Notes: generated from the letters alone by a model not told the origin. DNA of 19,785 bases from CAYVFM01 sp964546375 (GCA_964546375.1 CAZJJO010000032.1:1-19785), one strand, 5' to 3'; counted from the stretch's first letter, positions 12,292 to 19,785 are shown. Translations and numbers: made by a program.

Positions 12292-14292
12292 ATGACCGAG
12301 CCCGACAAGAACCCGACGTCCGACGCCACCGGAAGCTCCGGCAGCGAGGAGGCCTCCCGCCAGGTCGCCGAGGGGGCGCGCGAGGCCGAGTGGGGGGGCA
12401 AGACCTTCCTGCGGGACCTCTACCTGGGGAACTTCCGCCTCTCGGACATCCATCCCTTCCCCGACGCCGACGAGTTCGTCAGCGAGCGGGCCGAGGACTA
12501 CATCGACGAGATGCGGACCTTCCTGCGCGAGGAGGTCGACTCCGACCGGATCGATCGCGAGGGCAAGATCCCGCCGGAGATCCTCGACCGGCTCGGGGAG
12601 ATGGGGGCCTTCGGGATGAAGATCCCGGAGAAGTACGGCGGCCTCGGCTTCAACCAGGCCGAGTACGGCGCGGTCATGGAGATGATCGGGAGCGCCGACG
12701 GGAACCTGCTGGCGCTCCTCTCGGCCCACCAGTCCATCGGCGTCCCCCAGCCGCTGAAGCTGTTCGGCACCGAGGAGCAGAAGGAGAAGTACTTCCCGCG
12801 CTTCGCCGAGGGGGCCGTGTCCGCCTTCGCCCTCACCGAGCCCCAGGTGGGCTCCGACCCGGCCGGCCTCGAGACGTCGGCCGAGCGGGTGGAGGACGGC
12901 GACGCCTTCCTGCTGAACGGCGAGAAGCTGTGGACCACCAACGGGACCATCGCCGACGTGATCGTGGTGATGGCCCGCCACTCCGACACCGGGAAGATCT
13001 CGGCCTTCATCGTCGAGACGGAGTGGGAGGGTGTCGAGATCAGCCACAAGCTGGAGTTCATGGGGCTCAAGGCCCTGGAGAACGGGATCGTCCGCTTCGA
13101 CGACGTCCGCGTCCCGAAGGAGAACGTGATCTGGGACGAGGGCAAGGGGCTGAAGCTGGCCCTGATCACGCTGAACACCGGCCGCCTGACCATCCCCGCC
13201 GCGGCCGCCGGCACGGTCAAGGCGGCGCTGGAGATCTGCCGCAAGTGGTGCCAGGAGCGGGTCCAGTGGGGTCAGCCCGTGGGCAAGCACGAGGCGGTGG
13301 CGCACATGCTGGCGGACCTCGCCGCCGAGGGCTTCGCCATCGACACCATCGGCGACCTCACGGGCATGATGGCCGCCGACGGCGACTACGACATCCGGCT
13401 GGAGGCGGCCGCCGCCAAGCTGTTCAACACCGAGACGGGCTGGCAGCTGCTGGACGACGCCATGCAGATCCGCGGCGGCCGGGGCTACGAGACCGCCGAC
13501 TCGCTGCGCTCCCGGGGCGAGCCCGGTGTGCCCATCGAGCGGATGCTGCGGGACTTCCGGATCAACCGGATCTTCGAGGGCTCCAGCGAGATCATGCGGC
13601 TGTTCATCGCCCGCGAGGCCGTGGACAAGCACCTGCAGGTGGCCGGCGACCTGGTGGAGGGCGACCTGGGCCCCGGGCAGAAGCTGGCGAAGCTGCCGGG
13701 CGTGGCCGCCTTCTACGCCTGGTGGTACCCCACCCGCTGGCTCGGCTGGGGCCACTGGCCGCGCTACGGCGAGTTCGGCGACCTGGCCGGCCACGTCCGC
13801 TTCGTCGACCGGAGCAGCCGGAAGCTCGCCCGGGCGCTGTTCCACAAGATGATCCGCCACGGGGCCAAGCTGCAGTTCAAGCAGGGCGTCCTCTTCCGCG
13901 CCGTCGACGTGGGCGTGGAGCTGTTCGCCCAGGCGGCCGTCTGCTCGCGCGTCCAGGCGATGCGCGACCGGGGACACCCGAACGCGGAGGACGCCGCCGA
14001 GCTGGCCGACCTCTTCTGCCGCAACTCCCGGCGCCGGGTCGAGCGGCTGTTCGACGCCATCTCGGACAACCACGACGCCTTCAAGTACGGGGTCGCCCAG
14101 TCGATCATGGAGGACCGGCACACCTGGTGGGAGGAGGGCGTCGTCGGCTCGGAGATCACCCGCGAGGCGATGGAGCCGGACTTCGAGGCCGAGATGCGGC
14201 CGGAGCACGTGCGGCGCGGGCGCGAGGGCGAGGTGGGGGAGACCCCCGACCGGTCCGGCGAGCCCGCCGAGGAGGAGCCGGCCGCCCCCTGA
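12292..14292 (+). CDS. Acyl-CoA dehydrogenase, VLCAD-like with long C-terminal domain
   Basis: This 666-residue FAD enzyme would oxidise acyl-CoA to trans-2-enoyl-CoA, passing electrons to electron-transfer flavoprotein. A polar N-terminus of about 35 residues precedes the ACAD core. FAD/substrate signature one is FALTEPQVGSDPAGLETSA, with Glu183 in the LTEP motif; LNGEKLWTTNG and FMGLKALENGIVRFDDVRVP follow. Signature two is QIRGGRGYETADS. Glu429 in RIFEGSSEIMRLFIAREA sits where the catalytic base lies in MCAD and VLCAD. About 220 extra residues follow (HLQVAGDLVEGDLGPGQKLA through HDAFKYGVAQSIMEDRHTWW), as in VLCAD/ACAD9, where the extra domain supports dimerisation and membrane association. 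The preferred substrate is therefore probably long-chain, by inference. No SD precedes the ATG. The acidic tail GEPAEEEPAAP is not conserved. No other beta-oxidation gene is adjacent. Confidence 0.93.
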   Translation: MTEPDKNPTSDATGSSGSEEASRQVAEGAREAEWGGKTFLRDLYLGNFRLSDIHPFPDADEFVSERAEDYIDEMRTFLREEVDSDRIDREGKIPPEILDRLGEMGAFGMKIPEKYGGLGFNQAEYGAVMEMIGSADGNLLALLSAHQSIGVPQPLKLFGTEEQKEKYFPRFAEGAVSAFALTEPQVGSDPAGLETSAERVEDGDAFLLNGEKLWTTNGTIADVIVVMARHSDTGKISAFIVETEWEGVEISHKLEFMGLKALENGIVRFDDVRVPKENVIWDEGKGLKLALITLNTGRLTIPAAAAGTVKAALEICRKWCQERVQWGQPVGKHEAVAHMLADLAAEGFAIDTIGDLTGMMAADGDYDIRLEAAAAKLFNTETGWQLLDDAMQIRGGRGYETADSLRSRGEPGVPIERMLRDFRINRIFEGSSEIMRLFIAREAVDKHLQVAGDLVEGDLGPGQKLAKLPGVAAFYAWWYPTRWLGWGHWPRYGEFGDLAGHVRFVDRSSRKLARALFHKMIRHGAKLQFKQGVLFRAVDVGVELFAQAAVCSRVQAMRDRGHPNAEDAAELADLFCRNSRRRVERLFDAISDNHDAFKYGVAQSIMEDRHTWWEEGVVGSEITREAMEPDFEAEMRPEHVRRGREGEVGETPDRSGEPAEEEPAAP

Positions 14293-14384
14293 GGCGCCGG
14301 CGCTCTCCCGAGGATCGCCCCCAGGGTGCGGCCGCCCGAACCGACGGCCGATCCGCCCCCCGAGGGATTCCCTCCGCGCGGGGA

Positions 14385-14403
14385 GCGTCCGGTCGTCGGA
14401 CGC
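14385..14403. terminator. Hairpin in the convergent dehydrogenase/oxidoreductase gap
   Basis: Perfect 7-bp arms GCGTCCG (14385-14391) and CGGACGC (14397-14403) enclose the 5-nt loop GTCGT. The hairpin lies between two convergent genes. A smaller inverted repeat, GAGGG/CCCTC, lies about 20 bp to the left. There is no T-tract, so this is a plausible but unproven terminator. Confidence 0.35.
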
Positions 14404-14430
14404 CCGGCGGCCGGGCGGAGGGGCGCGGCC

Positions 14431-15417
14431 TCAGACCTCCAGGACGATCTTTCCCAGGTTCTCGTCCGACGCCATCCGCCGGTGGGCCTCGGCGGCCTCG
14501 GCCAGCGGATAGGTCCGGTCCACCACCGGGTGGAGGCGGCCGTCCTCGAACAGCGGCAGCAGCCGGTCCCGGACCGCCGCGGTGAGCCGGGCCTTCTCGT
14601 GACGGGCCCGGGAGCGGAGGACCGTCCCCACCACCCGCGCCCGCTTCCGGAGCAGGGTCCCGAGGTCGACCTCGGCCGACCGGCCGCCGAGCAGCCCCAC
14701 CAGCACGAGCCGGCCGCGCTCGGCCAGGCAGGCCACGTTCCGGCTCCAGTAGTCCCCGCCCACGGTGTCCAGGATCACGTCCACCCCCCGGCCGGCGGTC
14801 TCGACCTCCACCACCTCGGCGAAGTCCTCCTCGCGCCGGTCCACGGGCACGTCCAGCGGCAGGCCCCGGCTCGCGAGTCCCTCCAGCTTCCGGGCCGAGG
14901 CGGTGCCGAAGACCGTGGCGGCGCCCCCGGCCGACGCGACCTGGAGGGCCGCCGTCCCCACGCCGCCGCCGGCGCTGTGGACCAGGACCCGGTCGCCGGC
15001 CGAGAAGCCGCCCTGGCGGAAGAGCGCGTCCCAGGCGGTGAAGAAGACCTCCGGGACCGCCGCCGCCTCCGTCCAGCTCAGCGGCCGCGGCACCGGCAGC
15101 GCCAGCTCGGCCGGCGTCGTCACGCGCTCGGCGTATCCGCCGCCGCCCAGCAGCCCCATGACCCGGTCGCCCGGCCGGAAGCCCCGGACCGCCGGACCCG
15201 CCTCCACCACCTCGCCGGCGAACTCCAGGCCCGGCACGTCCTCGGGCGCGCCGGGCGGCGCCGGGTAGCTCCCCCGGCGCTGCAGCAGGTCGGCGCGGTT
15301 CAGCGCCGTGGCCCGGACCTCCACGAGCAGCTCGTCCGGGGCCGGCTCGGGCTCGGGCAGGTCGTCGACGCTGAGGACCCCGGGTCCTCCCGGCTCGGTG
15401 ATGCGGACGGCTCTCAT
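14431..15417 (-). CDS. NAD(P)H:quinone oxidoreductase, PIG3/QOR-type medium-chain reductase
   Basis: This 328-residue medium-chain dehydrogenase/reductase has the GroES-like N-terminal domain with LNRADLLQRRGSYPAPPGAP (39-58), the PIG3 signature, and GLEFAGEVVEAG. The Rossmann segment VLVHSAGGGVGTAALQVA (144-161) binds NADPH, and GVDVILDTVGGDYWSRN follows. The zinc-binding residues of alcohol dehydrogenases are absent, as expected for quinone oxidoreductases. Family members reduce quinones or other electrophilic carbonyls with NADPH in the cytoplasm. The ATG at 15417 has GGAGG at suitable spacing. The gene converges on the acyl-CoA dehydrogenase gene and is divergent from the DUF2784 gene 101 bp away. 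A general alkenal/enone reductase is an alternative. Assignment to the QOR family is firm; the substrate is not known. Confidence 0.93.
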   Translation of the reverse strand: MRAVRITEPGGPGVLSVDDLPEPEPAPDELLVEVRATALNRADLLQRRGSYPAPPGAPEDVPGLEFAGEVVEAGPAVRGFRPGDRVMGLLGGGGYAERVTTPAELALPVPRPLSWTEAAAVPEVFFTAWDALFRQGGFSAGDRVLVHSAGGGVGTAALQVASAGGAATVFGTASARKLEGLASRGLPLDVPVDRREEDFAEVVEVETAGRGVDVILDTVGGDYWSRNVACLAERGRLVLVGLLGGRSAEVDLGTLLRKRARVVGTVLRSRARHEKARLTAAVRDRLLPLFEDGRLHPVVDRTYPLAEAAEAHRRMASDENLGKIVLEV

Positions 15418-15518
15418 GGCGCCTCCGGATCGATGACGTCGTCTCGCTCGGTCCCCGCGACCGCTCCCGTGATCGCCCCCGCCGGAACCTACCGGTCCCG
15501 CCGCGGCCCGGTCCGACC

Positions 15519-15890
15519 GTGATCCCGGCGCTCGCGGCCGACCTGGTCCTGCTGGTCCACGCCGGCTTCGTGGCCTACGTGGCCCTGGGCGCGCTGCTGG
15601 TCCTCCGGTGGCCGAGGACGGCCTGGCTGCACGTGCCGTGCGCCCTCTACGGGGCGGGCATCGAGTTCTTCGGCTGGACCTGCCCCCTCACGCCGCTCGA
15701 GGCCGGGCTCCGCCGGGCCGCGGGCCAGGAGGGCTACACCGGCAGCTTCCTCGAGCACTACCTCCAGCCGGTGCTCTATCCCGGCAACTGGGAGCAGATC
15801 CACCTGTGGCTGGGCGCCGCCGTGCTGGTCGGCAACGCGGCGATCTACGGGTGGATCCTGTGGCGACGGCGGTCGGCGGAGAGCGGCTGA
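15519..15890 (+). CDS. DUF2784 integral membrane protein
   Basis: This 123-residue membrane protein starts at a GTG and immediately enters the first helix with the family pattern ADLVLLVHAGFVAYVALGAL (7-26). The invariant-looking segment FGWTCPLTPLEAGLRRAAGQ follows, then GSFLEHYLQPVLYP, and a last helix LGAAVLVGNAAIYGWILWRR. Three to four membrane segments are visible, and the length is typical for DUF2784. The biochemical role of the family is unknown. No SD is visible, but no other start gives the complete first helix. It is divergent from the quinone oxidoreductase gene and convergent with pyrF, with a long nested inverted repeat in between. Confidence 0.9.
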   Translation: MIPALAADLVLLVHAGFVAYVALGALLVLRWPRTAWLHVPCALYGAGIEFFGWTCPLTPLEAGLRRAAGQEGYTGSFLEHYLQPVLYPGNWEQIHLWLGAAVLVGNAAIYGWILWRRRSAESG

Positions 15891-15902
15891 CGGAGACCGG
15901 TC

Positions 15903-15983
15903 GAGCCCCCCGGCCGTCCCCCCTCGCTCACGCCCGATCGCCAGCGATCGAAGGGTTCGCTCGGGGGGATCGGCCGGGGGCTC
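15903..15983. terminator. Nested inverted repeat between convergent DUF2784 and pyrF genes
   Basis: The outer arms at 15903-15923 (from GAGCCCCCCGGCCG) and 15963-15983 (to CGGCCGGGGGCTC) pair over about 20 bp with two small bulges. Inside them is a second perfect hairpin with 7-bp arms CGATCGC (15935-15941) and GCGATCG (15944-15950). The structure lies in the convergent gap and could terminate transcription from both sides, or block RNA decay. It lacks a T-tract on either strand. Confidence 0.5.
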
Positions 15984-16000
15984 TCCCTCTGCGGCGGGGC

Positions 16001-16732
16001 TCAGTCCGGGTCGGCCTCCGCCTCGATCCGTCGCAGGGCCTCCGCCGGGTCGGCGGCGTCCCGCACGGCGCGGCCGACCACGAGGTAGTCCGAGCCGGCC
16101 GCGGCCGCCTCGGCCGGGGTGGCGACCCGCTTCTGGTCGTGGGCGTCGCCGCCCGCGGGCCGGATGCCGGGGGTGGCCACCCGGAAGCTCTCGCCGCAGA
16201 GCGCCTTCACCGCGCTGCACTCGCCCACCGAGGCCACCACGCCGAAGGCGCCGGCGTCCTGGGCGAGCACGGCCAGCCGGCCCACGGCCTCCTCGACCCG
16301 GGCCTCGGCCCCGGTGACCTCCTCCCAGGCCCCGTCGTCCAGCGAGGTCAGCACGGTGACCCCCAGGATCCCGAGCCCGCCCTCCTCCGGCGGACCGCTG
16401 GCCTCGCGGGCGGCCTCGGCCGCGGCGCCGACCATCGCCCGGCCGCCGCCCGCGTGCACGGTGAGCAGGTCGACGCCGAGGTCGGCCACCGAGCGCACGG
16501 CGCCGGCCACGGTGTTCGGGATGTCGTGGAGCTTGAGGTCCAGGAAGACCCGGTGGTCGGCCGACGTCAGCTCGCGGACGAACTCCGGCCCGCCGGCCGC
16601 GAACAGCTCCAGGCCCACCTTGTAGCGGGTGCCGCGCGGCAGGCGCCGGACCAGGTCCCGGGCCGGCCCGGGACCGGGCACGTCCAGCGCCACCACCACC
16701 TCGGGCGCCGACGCGGCGTCGTCCCCGCTCAT
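16001..16732 (-). CDS. pyrF: Orotidine 5'-phosphate decarboxylase
   Basis: This 243-residue enzyme catalyses the last step of UMP synthesis, decarboxylation of OMP. It begins VVVALDVPGPGPARDLVRRL with the conserved Asp17. The active-site motif FLDLKLHDIPNT (63-74) supplies Asp65, the catalytic Lys67 and Asp70. YKVGLELF (37-44), the phosphate-binding VATPGIRPAG and the final strand DYLVVGRAV are all present. Length and motif order match bacterial group-I PyrF. The ATG overlaps the pyrD stop by four bases (ATGA on the minus strand, 16729-16732), so the two are translationally coupled. It is the last gene of the amidase-pyrK-pyrD-pyrF series; a nested hairpin lies downstream. Confidence 0.96.
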   Translation of the reverse strand: MSGDDAASAPEVVVALDVPGPGPARDLVRRLPRGTRYKVGLELFAAGGPEFVRELTSADHRVFLDLKLHDIPNTVAGAVRSVADLGVDLLTVHAGGGRAMVGAAAEAAREASGPPEEGGLGILGVTVLTSLDDGAWEEVTGAEARVEEAVGRLAVLAQDAGAFGVVASVGECSAVKALCGESFRVATPGIRPAGGDAHDQKRVATPAEAAAAGSDYLVVGRAVRDAADPAEALRRIEAEADPD

Positions 16733-17778
16733 CCGCGGGCCCCGGCCTCCGGCACGGCCTCGTCGCCGGAGCCGTCGGCCGGCCCCGCGCCGGGGGCCGC
16801 CGGCCCGGACGGTCCGGTCTCCAGCGCGCCCACCAGGTCGGAGAGGCGCTCGGCCCCCTGGCGCTCCACCCGGGCCTCCAGGCCCCGGTGGATGCCGCCG
16901 GCGGCCGCCGGGTCGACGAACAGCGCCGTCCCGACCTGGACCAGCGAGGCCCCGGCGAGCACGTACTGCATGGCGTCCTCGGCCGAGCGGATGCCCCCCA
17001 CCCCCAGGATCGGGATCTCCACCGCCCGGGCGGCCCGCCAGGTGAGGTAGACGCCCATGGGCAGGATCGCCGGGCCGCTCACGCCCCCCGTGACGTTGCC
17101 GATCACCGGCCGGCGGCGCTCCACGTCCACCAGCATGCCCGGGAAGGTGTTGATCGTGCTCAGCCCGTCGGCCCCGGCCTCCTCGCAGGCCCGGGCGTAG
17201 ACGCCGATCTCCGGCACGTTCGGGGTCAGCTTCACCACCAGCGGCCGGTCGGTGACCTCCCGCAGGCGCCCCACCAGGCGGCCCAGCGCCTCGCGGTCGG
17301 TGCCGAAGAGCGTCCCGTCCTCGACGTTGGGGCAGGAGACGTTGATCTCGAAGCCGAGGAAGCCCTCCTCCCCGTCCAGGCCGGCGACCACCTCGGCGTA
17401 CTCCTCCACCGTCCGTCCCACGACGTTCACCAGCACCCGGGCCCGATCCAGGTGGTCCCGAAGCCAGGGCAGCTTCTCGGACCGGAACCGCTCCAGCCCC
17501 ACGTTGTCGAGGCCGATGGCGTTGATCATCCCGCCGGGCGTCTCCGCCACCCGATGGGGCGGGTTCCCGGCCCGGGGCTCGACGCTCACCGCCTTCGTCA
17601 CCAGGCCCCCGATCTCGTCCAGCGGGATCAGCCCCTCGTATTCCTCCCCGTAGCCGCAGGTGCCCGAGGCCAGCAGCACCGGGCTCTGGAAGGTGGTGCC
17701 GAACAGCTCCTGGACCAGCCGCCCCCCCTCGGGATCGAGCGGGGACGGGGCGTCGCCCCGGCCGGGCGGCTCAGGCAC
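16729..17778 (-). CDS. pyrD: Dihydroorotate dehydrogenase catalytic subunit, class 1B
   Basis: This 349-residue FMN enzyme oxidises dihydroorotate to orotate. Landmarks are PVLLASGTCGYGEEYEGLIP (33-52), GGLVTKAVSVEPRAGNPPHR (57-76), INAIGLDNVG (85-94), and the active-site INVSCPN with Cys149, the catalytic base of class 1 enzymes. The distal FMN-binding segments are VVKLTPNV, GNVTGGVSGP, VEIPILGVGGIRSAEDAM and VQVGTALFVDP. Catalytic Cys and an adjacent pyrK identify class 1B, which forms a PyrD2K2 complex and passes electrons to NAD. The GTG start overlaps the pyrK stop by eight bases and the stop overlaps pyrF by four. An extra tail of about 30 Gly/Pro/Ala/acidic residues after LVGALETG exceeds the usual length of about 305-310 and is unlikely to be part of the barrel. 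Confidence 0.96.
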   Translation of the reverse strand: MPEPPGRGDAPSPLDPEGGRLVQELFGTTFQSPVLLASGTCGYGEEYEGLIPLDEIGGLVTKAVSVEPRAGNPPHRVAETPGGMINAIGLDNVGLERFRSEKLPWLRDHLDRARVLVNVVGRTVEEYAEVVAGLDGEEGFLGFEINVSCPNVEDGTLFGTDREALGRLVGRLREVTDRPLVVKLTPNVPEIGVYARACEEAGADGLSTINTFPGMLVDVERRRPVIGNVTGGVSGPAILPMGVYLTWRAARAVEIPILGVGGIRSAEDAMQYVLAGASLVQVGTALFVDPAAAGGIHRGLEARVERQGAERLSDLVGALETGPSGPAAPGAGPADGSGDEAVPEAGARG

Positions 17779-18640
17779 GGGGCACGCTCCAGTCCAGCTC
17801 CGCGGCGTCGAAGACCGGGCCCTCCACGCAGGACTTCACCCACCGTCCGTCCGCGCTCCGCACCACGCACCCCTGGCAGGTGCCCACCCCGCAGCCCATG
17901 TGCTCCTCCACCGAGACCTGCAGGTCGGCGCCCCGCTCCTCGGCCAGGTCGGCCAGGGCCCGGAGCATGGGGTCGGGCCCGCAGCCCAGCAGGAGGGGGT
18001 CGTCGGCCAGCTCGACCCCCTCCAGCACCAGCCCCTCCCGGCCGGCGGTCCCGTCCTCGGTCCACACCTGCGCCGGGCCGCCGGCGAGCCGCTCCAGGAG
18101 ACCGGGGTCGAACACCCGGTCGGCCGTGCGCTCGCCGTAGTGCAGGTCCACCGACAGCCCGCCCCGCCGGACCTCGTCCGCCAGGAAGAGGAAGGGCGCC
18201 AGGCCCACGCCGCCCGCCACGCAGAGGATCCGGCGGCCCTCCTCCAGCCGGAAGGGTCGGCCCAGCGGGCCGAGCAGGAGCACCTCGTCCCCGGGGCCCA
18301 GCCGGGCCATCCGGCGGGTACCCGCCCCGAAGCTGCGGAGCAGCAGGCCGATCCGGCCGTCGCCGGTGCGGCCGCCCACGCTGAAGGGGCGGGGCAGGAA
18401 GGGGGCGCCGGTGTTGTCGAGCCCGTACCCGACCATGAGGAACTGGCCCGGCACGCTGGCCGCCGCGATCTCGGGCGCCTCCACCTCGAGCCACCAGGTG
18501 TTCCGCGCGGTCTTCCGCCGCGAGGTCACCGGCGCCCAGCGCCGGAGGGGGTCGGCCCGCTCGCCCGGCGCCCGGCCCGGCGCGCGTCCGGTGAGGACGG
18601 CCAGGGCGTCGTGGCCGGCGGCCGCGGGCGAGGACGCCAT
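17771..18640 (-). CDS. pyrK: Dihydroorotate dehydrogenase electron-transfer subunit
   Basis: This 289-residue protein carries electrons from PyrD to NAD through FAD and a 2Fe-2S cluster. The FAD motif is RPFSV at 84-88 within the beta-barrel (PGQFLMVGYGLDNTGAPFLP). The pyridine-nucleotide domain has ILCVAGGVGLAPFLFLADEV at about 138-157 and LLLGCGPDPMLRAL. The cluster ligands are Cys250, Cys255, Cys258 and Cys271 (C-x4-C-x2-C-x12-C). The first 34 residues before RRWAPVTSRR are extra relative to typical PyrK. The ATG at 18640 follows the amidase stop with no gap and lacks a clear SD, so translation is probably coupled to the amidase gene; a later non-ATG start is possible. Confidence 0.95.
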   Translation of the reverse strand: MASSPAAAGHDALAVLTGRAPGRAPGERADPLRRWAPVTSRRKTARNTWWLEVEAPEIAAASVPGQFLMVGYGLDNTGAPFLPRPFSVGGRTGDGRIGLLLRSFGAGTRRMARLGPGDEVLLLGPLGRPFRLEEGRRILCVAGGVGLAPFLFLADEVRRGGLSVDLHYGERTADRVFDPGLLERLAGGPAQVWTEDGTAGREGLVLEGVELADDPLLLGCGPDPMLRALADLAEERGADLQVSVEEHMGCGVGTCQGCVVRSADGRWVKSCVEGPVFDAAELDWSVPRA

Positions 18641-19785
18641 TCAGGGCCGCGAGGCCGTCTGGACCGACTCGCGGCGCTCCCGGTCGCGGAAGTACCGGGT
18701 CACCGCCTCGGCCAGCCCGTCCGCGATCTCGGCCTGGCCCCGGTCGCTGGCCAGGACCTCCTCGGTCGAGGGGTTCGAGAGGAAGCCCGTCTCCACCAGC
18801 ACCGCCGGCATGCTGCCGCTCGCGTTGACCAGCACCAGGAAGATGTTCTGCTTCACGCCCCGGTCGGGGACGGTGAGGCGGCCGCGGAGGGCGTTCTGCA
18901 TCATGCCGGCCACGTAGCTGGACTCCCGCTGGTAGCCCCGCAGGTCCAGGTTGGCCAGGATCACCTGCAGGTCGTCGGGCACCTCGCCCTCGCCGTCCTC
19001 CTCGTAGCGGACCGAGGCGTTCTCCCGCATCGCCACCTCACGGGCCCGCTCGGTGCGGGCCTCCCCCAGGAAGTAGGTCTCGAAGCCTCTCGCCTCCCGG
19101 TCCCGGGCCGCGTTGGCGTGGAGCGAGACGAAGAGGTCGGCGTCCTGTCGGACGGCGAAGCGGGACCGCTCGGCCAGGGGCACGAACTCGTCGCCGTCCC
19201 GCGTCAGGACGACCTCGACGTCCTCCCGCTCCGAGAGCCGCTCCTTCAGCTCGCGGGCGATCTTCATCACCACGTGCTTCTCCTGCGTGCCGTCCGGTCC
19301 CCGGGCGCCCGGATCCCGACCGCCGTGGCCGGGATCGACGACCACCTTCCAGGGACCCCGGCGGCCGGCGGCCTCGGAACGGTCGCCCTGGCCGGCCCTG
19401 GTCCCCGCCCTCGCCGCCCGGACGTCGCCGGCCAGCCGGCGCGCCAGCTCGACGGGCAGCCACAGCCGGCCGTCACGGACGTAGGCCGGGTTCGCCAGCT
19501 GGCGGACCTCCCCGCCCAGCCGGTAGAAAGGGCTTCCGACCACCAGCTCCAGCCCCTCGCTCCCGGCGCGGGCCCGGAGCACGTCGTTGCGGACGTGCAC
19601 CTTCCGCAGGTGCTCGCCGGCCAACGACGAGACCGGCACGACGGGATAGCCCCGATGGCGCTCGGCGTCCTCGCAGCAGGCGCGGGACCGGTCCTCCGCC
19701 GCGGGCGGGGCCGCCTCGCCCCCCAGGGCGCCGGCGGCGCAGGCCGACAGCAGGAGGTGGGCGCAGAGCGCCGGCGCCGCGGCCG
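18641..19785 (-). CDS. N-acetylmuramoyl-L-alanine amidase, predicted lipoprotein (5' end outside window)
   Basis: The frame is open to the right edge, so the start codon lies beyond 19785; 380 residues are visible. The first visible residues are hydrophobic and contain the lipobox LSAC (Cys codon 19739-19741), so the product is probably a lipoprotein. It would be shorter and lack this signal if started at the in-frame GTG at 19639. A domain resembling the copper-amine-oxidase N-terminal fold follows (YPVVPVSSLAGEHLRKVHVR through RDGRLWLPVELARRLAG), then a short linker and an Amidase_3 domain. The zinc site comprises His in DPGHGGRDPGARG (codon 19325-19327), Glu in GTQEKHVVM (19280-19282) and His in LFVSLHANAA (19118-19120); the catalytic Glu is in VLVETGFLSNP. 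The enzyme cleaves the bond between MurNAc and the peptide stem in the envelope. Its stop abuts the pyrK ATG. Confidence 0.93.
   Translation of the reverse strand, partial: AAAPALCAHLLLSACAAGALGGEAAPPAAEDRSRACCEDAERHRGYPVVPVSSLAGEHLRKVHVRNDVLRARAGSEGLELVVGSPFYRLGGEVRQLANPAYVRDGRLWLPVELARRLAGDVRAARAGTRAGQGDRSEAAGRRGPWKVVVDPGHGGRDPGARGPDGTQEKHVVMKIARELKERLSEREDVEVVLTRDGDEFVPLAERSRFAVRQDADLFVSLHANAARDREARGFETYFLGEARTERAREVAMRENASVRYEEDGEGEVPDDLQVILANLDLRGYQRESSYVAGMMQNALRGRLTVPDRGVKQNIFLVLVNASGSMPAVLVETGFLSNPSTEEVLASDRGQAEIADGLAEAVTRYFRDRERRESVQTASRP

Noticed and set aside
11944..14208. Long minus-strand open frame upstream of and in frame with the dioxygenase
   Set aside because: The part beyond 11943 is antisense to the acyl-CoA dehydrogenase, rich in His/Val/Asp/Gly/Leu without motifs, and the dioxygenase has a strong SD and complete VOC domain from 11943.

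Overview
The window is very GC-rich (well over 70% by eye) and densely packed with chromosomal genes. I see no rRNA, tRNA, CRISPR array, insertion sequence or prophage block. Base composition, short intergenic gaps, many GTG starts and the gene set (UMF1-type MFS carrier, large VLCAD-like acyl-CoA dehydrogenase, DUF2784, DUF1059, class 1B PyrDK) suggest a heterotrophic, probably aerobic bacterium. A Gemmatimonadota-like lineage is my best guess; it is inferred without any marker gene and is not certain.

Layout. (1) 1-1489: two divergent MscS-type mechanosensitive channel genes; the left one is cut by the window edge. (2) 1560-5749, all plus strand: a UMF1 MFS carrier, then a run of small genes: a two-helix membrane protein, a protein resembling a lone tyrosine-recombinase SAM-like domain, a tiny membrane protein, a DUF1059 protein, and three small proteins of unknown function. 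(3) 5860-7252: a DUF488/YeaO-like protein and a haloalkane dehalogenase of the HLD-I type. (4) 7390-11212: egtD (histidine trimethylation to hercynine, the first step of ergothioneine synthesis) on the minus strand, divergent from a three-gene OpuC/OsmF/EgtUV-type ABC importer (ATPase, permease, binding protein). (5) 11047-15890: a VOC ring-cleaving dioxygenase (minus), a 666-residue acyl-CoA dehydrogenase (plus), a PIG3-type quinone oxidoreductase (minus) and a DUF2784 membrane protein (plus). A perfect 14+2+14 bp palindrome lies between the dioxygenase and dehydrogenase genes. (6) 16001-19785, minus strand, transcribed right to left: a lipoprotein N-acetylmuramoyl-L-alanine amidase (5' end beyond the window), then pyrK, pyrD and pyrF with zero or overlapping junctions.

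How the genes may work together. PyrD and PyrK would form the class 1B dihydroorotate dehydrogenase and PyrF completes UMP synthesis; the upstream amidase appears to share the transcript. The egtD/ABC pair is the most suggestive functional unit: a betaine-type importer next to the gene that makes a histidine betaine. The VOC dioxygenase and quinone oxidoreductase hint at handling of quinones or catechols, but no shared operon supports this.

The rest looks like ordinary housekeeping and accessory metabolism. The least explained elements are the 30-bp palindrome, the nested inverted repeat at 15903-15983, the 21-bp tandem repeat inside a mini-ORF bridging two ABC genes, and the lone SAM-like protein.
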